This document shows positions 56,583 through 64,000 of a stretch of 64,000 nucleotides of DNA, piece after piece. Made by a program: the position numbers and the translations under genes. The DNA lies in assembly GCA_023228825.1 (NCBI GenBank), contig JALOAL010000010.1, positions 1 to 64,000 on the forward strand, read 5' to 3'. The notes under the pieces are model-generated. The model did not search any database. It had not been told where the DNA came from and saw only the letters and a program-made list of their open reading frames with translations. Each line of letters begins with the position of its first letter. Position 1 is the first letter of the stretch. Origin of the DNA: Dehalococcoidia bacterium. GTDB taxonomy: Bacteria; Chloroflexota; Dehalococcoidia; UBA2979.

Positions 56583-58558
56583 CGGCTGCGCTCCAGCACC
56601 AGGTTGCCGCCCGGGTCGCAGGTCGCCACCCAGCCGGGCTCGACGAGGGTGGTGGTGTCCAGTTGTGTGACGATCGCCGGGCCTGGCACTCGGTCGCCCG
56701 GCCGGAAGCCCTCGCGTGCGTAGACGGCGGCGCTCAGCGACCGCCCGTTCACGACCACCTCGGTCTGTGCGCTCGGTCGAGCGCCTGCGCCGGGTGGAGG
56801 GACCGGCAGCGGGTTGTGAGAGCGCACGCGGGCGACCGCGCGCACGTTCACCACCTCGATCGGCGCCTGGCGATCCGAGTGCGCGAAGCGCTGCTCGTGC
56901 AGCGCGTGGAACGCCTCCGCCGCGAGTGCGAGGTCGGAGGGCGACGTGACCTCGACTGTCAGTTCGTAGGACTGCCCGGCGTAGCGCAGGTCCAGGGCAT
57001 GCGTGACCTCTGCGGCGGGGTCGTCCAGCGCCGCGCTCGCCTCGCCGGCGACGCCTCGAAGCGCGCGCCCAACCTCGGACAGCACGGACGCATCGAGGAG
57101 ATCGAGGGGCAGGAGGACGCTGCGGGTGCGGGTGGCGGTGAGGTCGGCCTGCACGGCGCCCAGGGCGGCCAGCACGCCGGGCATGGCCGGCACGAGGATG
57201 CGAGGCATCTCCAGCGCGTCCGCCAGCGCGCAGGCGTGCAGCGGCCCTGCGCCCCCGAACGGGACGAGGGTGAACTCGCGCGGGTCGTGGCCTCGCTGCA
57301 CGGAGACCACCCGCAGCGCGCGCTCCATGTTCGCCGTGGTCACGGCCACCACCGCTTCCGCGGCGCTCACCTCGTCCCGGAAGCCCTCCCGCAGTGGCGC
57401 GGCGGCCGTGCGGGCGCGTCCCACGTCCAGGGCCATCGACCCGCCGAGGAGCCCGGCTGCCCCGAGCCGGCCGAGTAGCGCCTGGGCGTCCGTGACCGTG
57501 AAGGCCTCGCCGGCGCCGTAGCAGGCGGGGCCTGGGTCAGCGCCGGCGGACTCCGGCCCCACGCGCAGCGCTCCGCCCATGTCGATGCGGGCGATGGAGC
57601 CGCCTCCCGCGCCCACCGTGTGGACGTCCACCACGGGGGTGCGCGCCGGGAAATCCCCCACCACCACGTCCGCCCGCGTGGGGACATGGCCGTCGCAGAG
57701 CGCAACGTCCGTGGAGGTGCCGCCCATGTCGAATGTGACGATCTGCTCGAACCCCGCCGCGCGCGCCACCTCGAACGCACCGAGCACGCCGGCGGAGGGG
57801 CCGGACAGCAGCGTGGTCACCGGCCGCCGCGAGGCGCGCTCCACGTCCGCAGCGCCGCCGTCGCTCTGCACCACGTGCAGCGTGCGCACGCCCCGCTCAC
57901 GCAAGCCCTCGCCCAGGCGCGCCAGGTAGCGCGACATGACCGGGCCCACGTAGGAGTTGAGCGCCGTGGTGGCGGTGCGCTCCACCTCCCGGTATTCGGG
58001 CGACACCTCCGAGGAGAGCGAGAGGAAGACGTCGTGTCCACCCTCCGCCGCCGCCCGCGCGAAGCCCTGCTCCACCTCCGGATTGGCGTAGGCGAACAAC
58101 AGCGACACCGCCACCGCCTCCGCGCCCGCGGCCTCCGCCGCCGCCAGCAGCCGCGCCGCCTCCCCAGGCGCGAGGGCCGCCTCGATGCTGCCGTCCGGCC
58201 GGATGCGGGCGGAGCACTCGAAGCGGAGGTCCGGCGCGACGAGGGGCGCGGGCGTCTCCGGCTCCAGGTCGTAGATCGCGGGGCGCACCTGCCTGCCGAT
58301 GGTGAGCAGGTCGCGGAAGCCGGCGGTGGTGATGAGGGCCGTGCGCGCGCCTCGACGTTGCAGGATCGCGTTCGTGGCCACCGTGGTGCCGTGCACGACC
58401 AGGCCCGGCGTCACCTTGAGCGCCTCGATGCCCTCGATGACGGCGCGGCCCGGGTCGTCAGGAGTGGAGGGGCGCTTGTGGATGCGGAAGGCGCCGTCCT
58501 GCCACAGGAGGAAGTCCGTGAACGTCCCGCCGACATCGACCCCCAGGAGTGTGCTCAC
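56579..58558 (-). CDS. hyuA: Hydantoinase A / oxoprolinase family protein
   Basis: 659 residues: the actin-like ATPase phosphate motif LGVDVGGTFTDFLLW, VVHGTTVATNAILQRRGA, LLSGPSAGVLGA, IVTFDMGGTSTDVALC, VGAGGGSIARID, and FGGAGPLHACALADAL are all HyuA marks. GTG 58558 is the probable start because TAGGA lies eight bases upstream; ATG 58567 overlaps that site. First gene of the hyuA-hyuB pair. A 208-bp gap without a gene separates it from the divergent SRPBCC gene. Confidence 0.93.
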   Translation of the reverse strand: MSTLLGVDVGGTFTDFLLWQDGAFRIHKRPSTPDDPGRAVIEGIEALKVTPGLVVHGTTVATNAILQRRGARTALITTAGFRDLLTIGRQVRPAIYDLEPETPAPLVAPDLRFECSARIRPDGSIEAALAPGEAARLLAAAEAAGAEAVAVSLLFAYANPEVEQGFARAAAEGGHDVFLSLSSEVSPEYREVERTATTALNSYVGPVMSRYLARLGEGLRERGVRTLHVVQSDGGAADVERASRRPVTTLLSGPSAGVLGAFEVARAAGFEQIVTFDMGGTSTDVALCDGHVPTRADVVVGDFPARTPVVDVHTVGAGGGSIARIDMGGALRVGPESAGADPGPACYGAGEAFTVTDAQALLGRLGAAGLLGGSMALDVGRARTAAAPLREGFRDEVSAAEAVVAVTTANMERALRVVSVQRGHDPREFTLVPFGGAGPLHACALADALEMPRILVPAMPGVLAALGAVQADLTATRTRSVLLPLDLLDASVLSEVGRALRGVAGEASAALDDPAAEVTHALDLRYAGQSYELTVEVTSPSDLALAAEAFHALHEQRFAHSDRQAPIEVVNVRAVARVRSHNPLPVPPPGAGARPSAQTEVVVNGRSLSAAVYAREGFRPGDRVPGPAIVTQLDTTTLVEPGWVATCDPGGNLVLERSR

Positions 58559-58766
58559 GCTCGGCATCCTACCAGCGGGAACCCCGCTATCGAGTGCAGG
58601 CGGGCGATGGGGCGCTGAAACGAAATTGTCAGGGCGCTGTGACGGGCGTGACCCCGCCACGATGCACCACCACGCAACGTGAGGACGGCGGCGCCGTGCC
58701 GGGAGGGCGGGCGTTGCCGGAGACGAATGACGATGGCGCCCTCCATCTCTACGAAGGGTTGACACC

Positions 58767-59279
58767 ATGGCACGAGCAGCAAAGGAAGTGGTGGTGGATG
58801 CGCCTCTGACGGCCGTCTACAACCAGTGGACCCAGTTCGAGGAGTTCCCGGAGTTCATGGAAGGTGTGGTGGAGGTGCGGCAGTTGGACGACAAGCACCT
58901 GCACTGGCTCGCCGTCATCGGCGGCCGGGAGGCGGAGTGGGACGCCGAGATCCAGGAGCAGGTGCCGGACGAGCGAATCGTCTGGCGCGCCACCGAGGGC
59001 GACGGCAACGCCGGCTGGGTGACCTTCGAGCGCGTCTCGGCAGAGCAGACGCGCGTGCACCTTGAGATGTCCTACGAGCCGGAGGGCATCCTCCAGAACG
59101 TCGCCGACGCCCTCGGATTCGTGGACCGGCAGGTGGAGGGCGACCTGAAGCGCTTCAAGGCCTTTATCGAGGAGCGCGGTGGGATGGAGACCGGCGCGTG
59201 GCGTGGCGAGATCGAGAACCCGAAGGCGCCGGACGGCCACACGGAGGGGCAGGGCACCCAGCACGTGGACCGGCTGTAG
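58767..59279 (+). CDS. SRPBCC (START/polyketide cyclase-like) protein
   Basis: 170 residues. The SRPBCC fold is clear from EVVVDAPLTAVYNQWTQFEEFPEFMEGVVEV and the C-terminal helix VADALGFVDRQVEGDLKRFKAFIEER. This variant (Q/E-FxxFPxFM) is close to Coq10/cyclase-like proteins that bind lipids or other hydrophobic ligands; an acidic polar tail follows. ATG 58767. The ligand is unknown. Confidence 0.85.
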   Translation: MARAAKEVVVDAPLTAVYNQWTQFEEFPEFMEGVVEVRQLDDKHLHWLAVIGGREAEWDAEIQEQVPDERIVWRATEGDGNAGWVTFERVSAEQTRVHLEMSYEPEGILQNVADALGFVDRQVEGDLKRFKAFIEERGGMETGAWRGEIENPKAPDGHTEGQGTQHVDRL

Positions 59280-59324
59280 CCGATCCCTCCAGCACCCTCC
59301 GGACTTCGAGGATCGTCCGGGCAC

Positions 59325-59346
59325 GGGGGACGCAACGGCGTCCCCC
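59325..59346 (+). terminator. Terminator hairpin between the SRPBCC and L25 genes
   Basis: A perfect 9-bp stem GGGGGACGC with loop AACG and GCGTCCCCC, 45 bases past the SRPBCC stop. Confidence 0.6.
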
Positions 59347-59481
59347 GCATGCGTGCGGGGAGGTCGGATGGATTGATCGTGGTGGATGCCGTTGGTAGCG
59401 TTGACGTTCGCGTTCAGGCAGATCACCACGCCCGTGGCGATCCCTGCGCCGATCCATACTCGAGCCGAGCAGGGACACAAC

Positions 59482-60138
59482 ATGCCTGACACCTACCAGG
59501 TCCAGCCGCGCACCACGCTGGGCAAAGCCGTCAAGAAACTCCGCCGCGAGGGCGTGCTGCCCGCCTCGATCTACGGGCGTGGGCTGGACTCCGTGGCCGT
59601 GCAGTTGCCATACGTGGTGGGGCGCGACCTGATGAACAAGCACGGCTACAACCTGCTGGTGAACCTGGCGGTGGAGGGCGAAGAGAAGCCCCGCCCCGTC
59701 GTGGTGAAGCAGGTGGCGCAGGACCCGGTATCCCGCGCCCTGTGGCACATCGACTTCCTGCAGGTGGACCTGACCCGCAAGATCGCCGGCCCCGTGCCGA
59801 TCGTCTTTGTCGGTGAGGCGCCCGCAGTGAAGGACCACCACGGCGTGCTCGTGATCCACTCGGACACCGTGGAGGTCGAGGCGCTGCCGGCGGACATGCC
59901 GGAGTCGCTGGAGATCTCCCTGGAGGTGCTGGAGGAACTGGACTCCTACCTCTACGCCGGGCAGATTCAGACCCCGCCGGGAGTGGAAGTGATCACGGAC
60001 GCGGAGCACCTGCTCGCCGCCATCACTCGCCCGCGCGTCCTCTCTGACGAGGACGGCGACGAGGTGGTCGAGGGCGAACAGGCCACCGAGGCCGCCGCCG
60101 AGGCTGCTGCAGACGGCGAGGCTCCCGAGGGGGATTAG
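59482..60138 (+). CDS. rplY: 50S ribosomal protein L25 (CTC/TL5 form)
   Basis: 218 residues: an N-terminal 5S-rRNA-binding L25 domain (TTLGKAVKKLRREGVLPASIYG, IDFLQVD) and the second beta-domain of the long CTC/TL5 form (VPIVFVGEAPAVKDHHGVLV, ITDAEHLLAAI), with an acidic Glu/Ala tail. It binds 5S rRNA on the large subunit. AGGGA lies five bases before ATG 59482. Confidence 0.93.
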   Translation: MPDTYQVQPRTTLGKAVKKLRREGVLPASIYGRGLDSVAVQLPYVVGRDLMNKHGYNLLVNLAVEGEEKPRPVVVKQVAQDPVSRALWHIDFLQVDLTRKIAGPVPIVFVGEAPAVKDHHGVLVIHSDTVEVEALPADMPESLEISLEVLEELDSYLYAGQIQTPPGVEVITDAEHLLAAITRPRVLSDEDGDEVVEGEQATEAAAEAAADGEAPEGD

Positions 60139-60177
60139 TCGCCAGCGGTGCGTGCTACGGCAGGCCGCCCGTAAACG

Positions 60178-61329
60178 CTATGACAGGACTGTGAACGCCG
60201 CCCCACCCGGGGCGGCGTCTTCTTGTGCGGACCGCTCCCCGGACGCCAGCATCACGTCCGTGCGCAATTGGCCGCAGGCGGCCGCGATCTCCTGGCCACG
60301 CTCCACGCGCACGGTGGCATTGACGCCCTGCGCCTGGAGTTCGCGCTGGAACGCGCGCACGCGCTCCCGGCTCGGACGGCGGAGGCCGGCGCCCGCGGTG
60401 GGGTTGTACGGGATGAGGTTCACGTGCGCCTGCACGCCGCGGATGCGCTCCGCCAGGCGGCGCGCTTGCTCCGGCTCGTCGTTCACGCGGTCTAGCAGGG
60501 CGTAGGCGAAGGTGACGCGCCGGCCGCGCTTGGCGATGTAGCCCCGAGACGCCTCCACCAGTTCGTCGATAGTGATGCCGCCCGCCGTGGGGATCAGCCG
60601 GCGGCGCAGGTCGTCGTCCGGTGCGTGCAGCGAGACGGTGAGGCCGATCTGGAAGCCCTCGTCACCCAGGCGGTCGATGGCCCGCACGAGGCCGACGGTG
60701 GAGACGGTGACGCCGCGCTGGCGCATGTTCATGCCGTCCGCGCTCACCATCCAGCGGATCGCCTGTACGGTGGCCGCGTAGTTCGCGAGCGGCTCGCCCA
60801 TCCCCATGAACACCACGTTGGTCACGCGCCGCCGCCGCGCGAAGTGCAGCACCTGCGCCAGGATCTCCGAGGGCCGCAGGTTGCGCGTGAACCCCTGCTG
60901 GCCGGTGGCGCAGAACGTGCACCCCATGGCGCATCCCACCTGCGTGGAGACACAGACCGTGGTGCGCTCCGGGACGTGCTCGTCGTCGTCCCCGTCCTCC
61001 ATGGCGGCGTCCCGGCCGTCCGAGGCGTAGTCCATGCGGACGGCCTCCACCGCGTCGCCGTTGGCGAGGTCCAGCAGCACCTTCGTGGTGGATCCGTCGT
61101 CGGCGCCCCGCTCCGTGATGACGGGGAGCGGGTCCAGCGTGAACGACTCCGCGAGCCGTGCCCGCAGTCTCGCGGAGAGGTTGGTCATGCCCTCGAAGTT
61201 GGTGACGTGCTGCCTCAGCACCCAGCGGGCGATCTGCTTTGCGTGGAAGCGCGGCTCACCCCACTCGGCGAGTTGCGCCTCGATCTGATCGAGGGAGAGG
61301 TCTAGCAGGTGAGGGAGCGGGGAAGTCAC
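60178..61329 (-). CDS. rlmN: 23S rRNA/tRNA (adenine-C2)-methyltransferase RlmN
   Basis: 383 residues. It is a radical-SAM enzyme methylating A2503 of 23S rRNA. The CxxxCxxC cluster motif is Cys133, Cys137, Cys140 (GCAMGCTFCATG), with MGMGEPLANY and the resolving Cys in AAACGQLR near the C-terminus. An acidic insert (DGRDAAMEDGDDDEH, about 104-118) just before the cluster is longer than usual. It converges with rplY. Confidence 0.95.
   Translation of the reverse strand: MTSPLPHLLDLSLDQIEAQLAEWGEPRFHAKQIARWVLRQHVTNFEGMTNLSARLRARLAESFTLDPLPVITERGADDGSTTKVLLDLANGDAVEAVRMDYASDGRDAAMEDGDDDEHVPERTTVCVSTQVGCAMGCTFCATGQQGFTRNLRPSEILAQVLHFARRRRVTNVVFMGMGEPLANYAATVQAIRWMVSADGMNMRQRGVTVSTVGLVRAIDRLGDEGFQIGLTVSLHAPDDDLRRRLIPTAGGITIDELVEASRGYIAKRGRRVTFAYALLDRVNDEPEQARRLAERIRGVQAHVNLIPYNPTAGAGLRRPSRERVRAFQRELQAQGVNATVRVERGQEIAAACGQLRTDVMLASGERSAQEDAAPGGAAFTVLS
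60195..60226 (+). terminator. Intrinsic terminator of rplY
   Basis: A perfect 10-bp stem ACGCCGCCCC with loop ACCC and GGGGCGGCGT, followed by CTTCTTGT. It lies 56 bases past the rplY stop and overlaps the last codons of the convergent rlmN. Confidence 0.8.
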
Positions 61330-61389
61330 CCCACCAGTCTACCGCGCGCTACGGCCTACCCGCGCAGTCGCACGGCCCCAGCAGCGCCC

Positions 61390-62358
61390 TCACGCACCCA
61401 GCCTCGCGCCGATGAACTCGCGGTCGCCGTTGAGGTACGCCTCGATCGGTGTGGGGCGCTTGCCGGGGCGCTGCACCTCCAGGAGCGCGAGCGAGCCGCG
61501 TCCGCAGGCCACCACGGCGCGGACGGTGCGCCCGGGGTACGTCGAGCCCAGATCGCGGCCGTCGCCGGCGACCACCGTGCCCGGAGGGCCATCGACGGCC
61601 TCGTCCAGCGGCCAGGCGGCGTGGATCGAGAGCGGTTCGCCTCGGTAGGTCGTGGTGGCCAGGGGCCAGGGGTGGAAGGCCCGCACGCGCCGCCAGATGT
61701 CCGGGGCGTCAGAGTCCCAGTCCAGTACGCCGTCCGCGCGCGACAACTTCGGCGCGTAGGTTGCCTGCGAGGCGTCCTGCGACTGCTCCTCGACCTCCCC
61801 GGCGACCCAGCGAGGCAGTACGTCCGCCAGGAGGGCCGCGCCCAACTGCGCGATGCGGTCGGTGAGGACGCCCGCAGTGTCCAGCGGGCCGATTGGCGTC
61901 TCCACCTGCGCGACGACCGGCCCCGCGTCCACCTCCCGCACCACGCGCATGATGGTGGCGCCCGTCATTTCGTCCCCGCCCAGGATGGCGCTCGCCACCG
62001 GGGAAGCGCCTCGATGCCTGGGCAGCAGCGAGGCGTGCACGTTCAGCACGCGATGAGGGAAGGACTCCAGCAGGTGGTTGGGCAGGATGTGCCCGGAAGC
62101 CGCCACGACGCCTACGTCCGGCCGCAGTGCGGCCAGCCCCTCCGTGGTGTCTCGGCGCACCTTCTCCGGTTGCAAGATGACCTCCACGCCCGCCTCGAGC
62201 GCCGCGGCCTTCACCGCCGTGACCTGCGGAGCGCCGGAGCGACCGCGGGGACGGTCGGGCTGCGTGACCACCGCCACCACCTCAGCGCCCGGCAGCGCGA
62301 GACACGCGCGCAGGCTGGGCACGGCGTAGTCCGGGGAGCCGAAGAAGACGATGCGCAT
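61390..62358 (-). CDS. fmt: Methionyl-tRNA formyltransferase
   Basis: 322 residues, normal length. The N-terminal Rossmann domain has RIVFFGSPDYAVPSL and VVTQPDRPRGR; the catalytic motif NVHASLLPRHRGASPV is intact, and the C-terminal barrel holds FHPWPLATTTYRGE. It formylates initiator Met-tRNA. ATG 62358 follows the substrate-binding-protein gene by 26 bases on the same strand, and rlmN follows after a 60-base gap, so these may be one transcript. Confidence 0.95.
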   Translation of the reverse strand: MRIVFFGSPDYAVPSLRACLALPGAEVVAVVTQPDRPRGRSGAPQVTAVKAAALEAGVEVILQPEKVRRDTTEGLAALRPDVGVVAASGHILPNHLLESFPHRVLNVHASLLPRHRGASPVASAILGGDEMTGATIMRVVREVDAGPVVAQVETPIGPLDTAGVLTDRIAQLGAALLADVLPRWVAGEVEEQSQDASQATYAPKLSRADGVLDWDSDAPDIWRRVRAFHPWPLATTTYRGEPLSIHAAWPLDEAVDGPPGTVVAGDGRDLGSTYPGRTVRAVVACGRGSLALLEVQRPGKRPTPIEAYLNGDREFIGARLGA

Positions 62359-62384
62359 GCGCTCCAGTCTACGGGGGGAGGGGG

Positions 62385-63986
62385 TTACGGCAGCCGCCAG
62401 CGGTGGACGTCGTCCAGCCGGTTCGCGGCCGTGGACAGCAGCCGCGGTTCCAGGCCGGCCATGCGTTCCGGGTGCAGGTAGACGCGCTGGGGGTACGCGA
62501 CCACGCGACTGGCCCCGAGCGCCTCGAAGCGGTCCAGGAACAGCGCGTACAAATCGCTCCGCTCCGCCATGTCCATGGTCGTGCGGGCGGCCTCGAGGAG
62601 AGCGTCCGCCTCCGGGTCCGAGAACCAGGCGACATTACCCGCGCCACCCTGCGAGGTGTGCCAGCCGGCGTATGGATCGGGGTCTGCGGCGGCGTCCCAG
62701 CCGAAGAGCGCCAGGTCATAGTTCCCGGGCCGAAGGTACTCTCCGATCACCCGTTGGGAGGGCGCTCCCACGACTTCCACGGTGACGCCCTGCTCAGCCA
62801 GTTGGTCGGCGATCGCCTGGGCAAGCGCGAGGCGGTCGGGCTCGCCGTTGGTGACCAGTTCCAGGTGGAGCGGCAGGCCGTCGCGCGCCCTCAGCCCGTC
62901 CGCGCCCAGGGGCCACTGCGCGGCGGCCCAGAGGGCATCGAGGTCGACGTCCGGGGGCTCGGGGGCGCCGCCGTCCGGTGGGAGGGCCCAGGAGCCGGGG
63001 AAGACGACGCCCTGGCCCGGGATCGCCTGTTGGCCAGCCTCCTCGAGCGCCTCGGCCGGCCGGATGGACGCCGCCAGCGCACGGCGGAGGTCCGCGGCGC
63101 GCAGTGGGTCCCGGTCGTTGTTGATGTAGAGCACGGTGTAGGAGTCGCCGTGGAGCGGCAGCGCCTCCAGTCCCGTGTCCGCCACGAGCGAGGCCACCTC
63201 CTCCTCCCGGGTGGCCGCGGGCAGCAGGCCGCCGTCCGCCTCGCCCGAGCGGAGCAGGGCCGCCTGCGCCTGCGCATCGGCTGCGAAGCGGAGTTCCAGG
63301 CGCGTGATGGCGGGCGTGCCCAGGACGTAGGAGGTGTTGTGCTCCAGGACCGCGCGGTCGCCTCGGAGCGCGGTCAGGCGGTAGGGGCCGGTGCCCACCG
63401 GGGCGCGGTCGAACGGGGCCGTCTCGAACGAGCCGGGGGTGGCCATCTGGTCGCGCAGGTGCTCCGGCAGGATGCCCACGGACGCGCGCACCAGGAAGTC
63501 CGCAGCCGGTTCGGGGAGTCGCATCATGACGGTCAGGGAGTCCGCAACGAAGACCTGCACGTCCCGCCACTCCGTGGCCAGCGCCTGGGAGCCCTGGAAC
63601 GTCTCGGCCTGGATGCGTTCAATCGTGAAGGCCACGTCCTCAGCGTCGAAGGCGGCGCCATCGTGCCAGGTGACGGTGGTGCGGAGGTGGAAGGTGAAGG
63701 TGAGGCCGTCCGGGGTGACCTCCCAGCGTTCGGCCAGTTCCGGCTCCGGCGTGCCGTCCGCCCGGAGGCGCATGAGCCCGCCGAAGACGAGCGAGGCGAG
63801 GTCACGCTCCGCGTCCGTGGTGTGCGCCGCCAGCGGGTCCACGCGGTCCGCGCGCCCCAGCGTGGCCTCCACGTAGGAGCGGTCAGCCGGCTGCGCGGAC
63901 CCGCCCGCCCGCAGCCAGCCCAGGGCGATGAGGATCACCCCGGCCAGGAGCAGGACGGTCAGCGGGCCCCGGCGCACGGTAGGCAT
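62385..63986 (-). CDS. ABC transporter substrate-binding protein, peptide/nickel family 5
   Basis: 533 residues. An N-terminal signal or anchor helix (TVLLLAGVILIALGWLRAGGS, no lipobox Cys) is followed by the SBP family 5 (OppA/DppA) fold: DAERDLASLVFGGLMRL, WEVTPDGLTFTFHLRTTVTWHDGAAFDAEDVAFTIERI, GTGPYRL and YNDRDPLR-like (YINNDRDPLRAADLRRALAASI). It probably binds peptides outside the cell. No permease or ATPase genes are visible; they may lie beyond the window. The first codon lies at 63986, 14 bases from the window edge. Confidence 0.9.
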   Translation of the reverse strand: MPTVRRGPLTVLLLAGVILIALGWLRAGGSAQPADRSYVEATLGRADRVDPLAAHTTDAERDLASLVFGGLMRLRADGTPEPELAERWEVTPDGLTFTFHLRTTVTWHDGAAFDAEDVAFTIERIQAETFQGSQALATEWRDVQVFVADSLTVMMRLPEPAADFLVRASVGILPEHLRDQMATPGSFETAPFDRAPVGTGPYRLTALRGDRAVLEHNTSYVLGTPAITRLELRFAADAQAQAALLRSGEADGGLLPAATREEEVASLVADTGLEALPLHGDSYTVLYINNDRDPLRAADLRRALAASIRPAEALEEAGQQAIPGQGVVFPGSWALPPDGGAPEPPDVDLDALWAAAQWPLGADGLRARDGLPLHLELVTNGEPDRLALAQAIADQLAEQGVTVEVVGAPSQRVIGEYLRPGNYDLALFGWDAAADPDPYAGWHTSQGGAGNVAWFSDPEADALLEAARTTMDMAERSDLYALFLDRFEALGASRVVAYPQRVYLHPERMAGLEPRLLSTAANRLDDVHRWRLP

Positions 63987-64000
63987 CGCGAACGCGTGCG

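Overview
The window is GC-rich, gene-dense bacterial chromosome with no transposase, prophage or CRISPR array. The gene content fits a free-living, aerobic, heterotrophic bacterium: a B12-dependent ribonucleotide reductase with a C-terminal zinc ribbon, paired class III CoA-transferases, an LLM-type (F420/FMN) oxidoreductase, a propionyl-CoA-carboxylase-type carboxyltransferase, hydantoinase A/B, a CtaG-like oxidase assembly factor and several Thr/Pro-rich exported proteins. Chloroflexota, perhaps a Dehalococcoidia/SAR202-like lineage, is my best guess. This rests on the overall gene mix and not on a diagnostic marker; Actinomycetota-like features such as the Rpf-like domain are also present.

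Layout. 1-10.7 kb: a truncated exported protein, an alpha/beta hydrolase, a pair of 234-bp direct repeats whose second copy runs into a GIY-YIG gene, LLM oxidoreductase, CtaG-like protein, a GNAT acetyltransferase with a poly-G tract, MgtC/SapB, a cadherin-like (tandem-95) exported protein and a large DUF5671-like membrane protein. 10.9-18.5 kb: YajQ, small unknowns, a tandem UspA protein, an Rpf-like secreted enzyme, an exported protein with an internal duplication, and an accessory pair (PD-(D/E)XK-like 'stress response' protein plus a convergent membrane protein). 18.6-28.5 kb, minus strand: nrdJ, then CoA-transferase pair > TauE > PepP > DacA. 28.6-32.7 kb: a peroxiredoxin-like protein, a loner protein resembling cargo of extracellular contractile injection systems, small enzymes and tRNA-Arg(CCT).

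32.8-38.3 kb: tRNA-Ala and the ffh-rpsP-khpA-rimM translation/secretion operon. Its Ffh has an altered GTPase G3 motif. Next to ffh lies a 1.5-kb island of two exported proteins and a LuxR-type HTH, bounded by two copies of the 3' end of a VOC gene. 38.3-48.1 kb: GAPDH, enolase, Xer recombinase, pcm-uvrC, a CPA2 antiporter and a three-tRNA operon (Val, Leu, Arg). 48.2-64 kb: tandem PAS/GAF-like paralogues, carboxyltransferase, LysM lipoprotein, M28 peptidase lipoprotein, hydantoinase B/A, SRPBCC protein, ribosomal L25, RlmN, Fmt and a peptide-type ABC substrate-binding protein.

How the genes work together. Translation and co-translational secretion (ffh, rpsP, rimM, rlmN, fmt, rplY, tRNAs) and central carbon metabolism (GAPDH, enolase) form the core. 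CoA-transferases, carboxyltransferase, hydantoinase, peptidases and the substrate-binding protein suggest scavenging of peptides and organic acids. The most unusual material is the altered Ffh GTPase, the eCIS-cargo-like loner, the duplicated-end island, the CoA-transferase pair in which one subunit lacks the catalytic Asp, and the MITE-like repeat pair.
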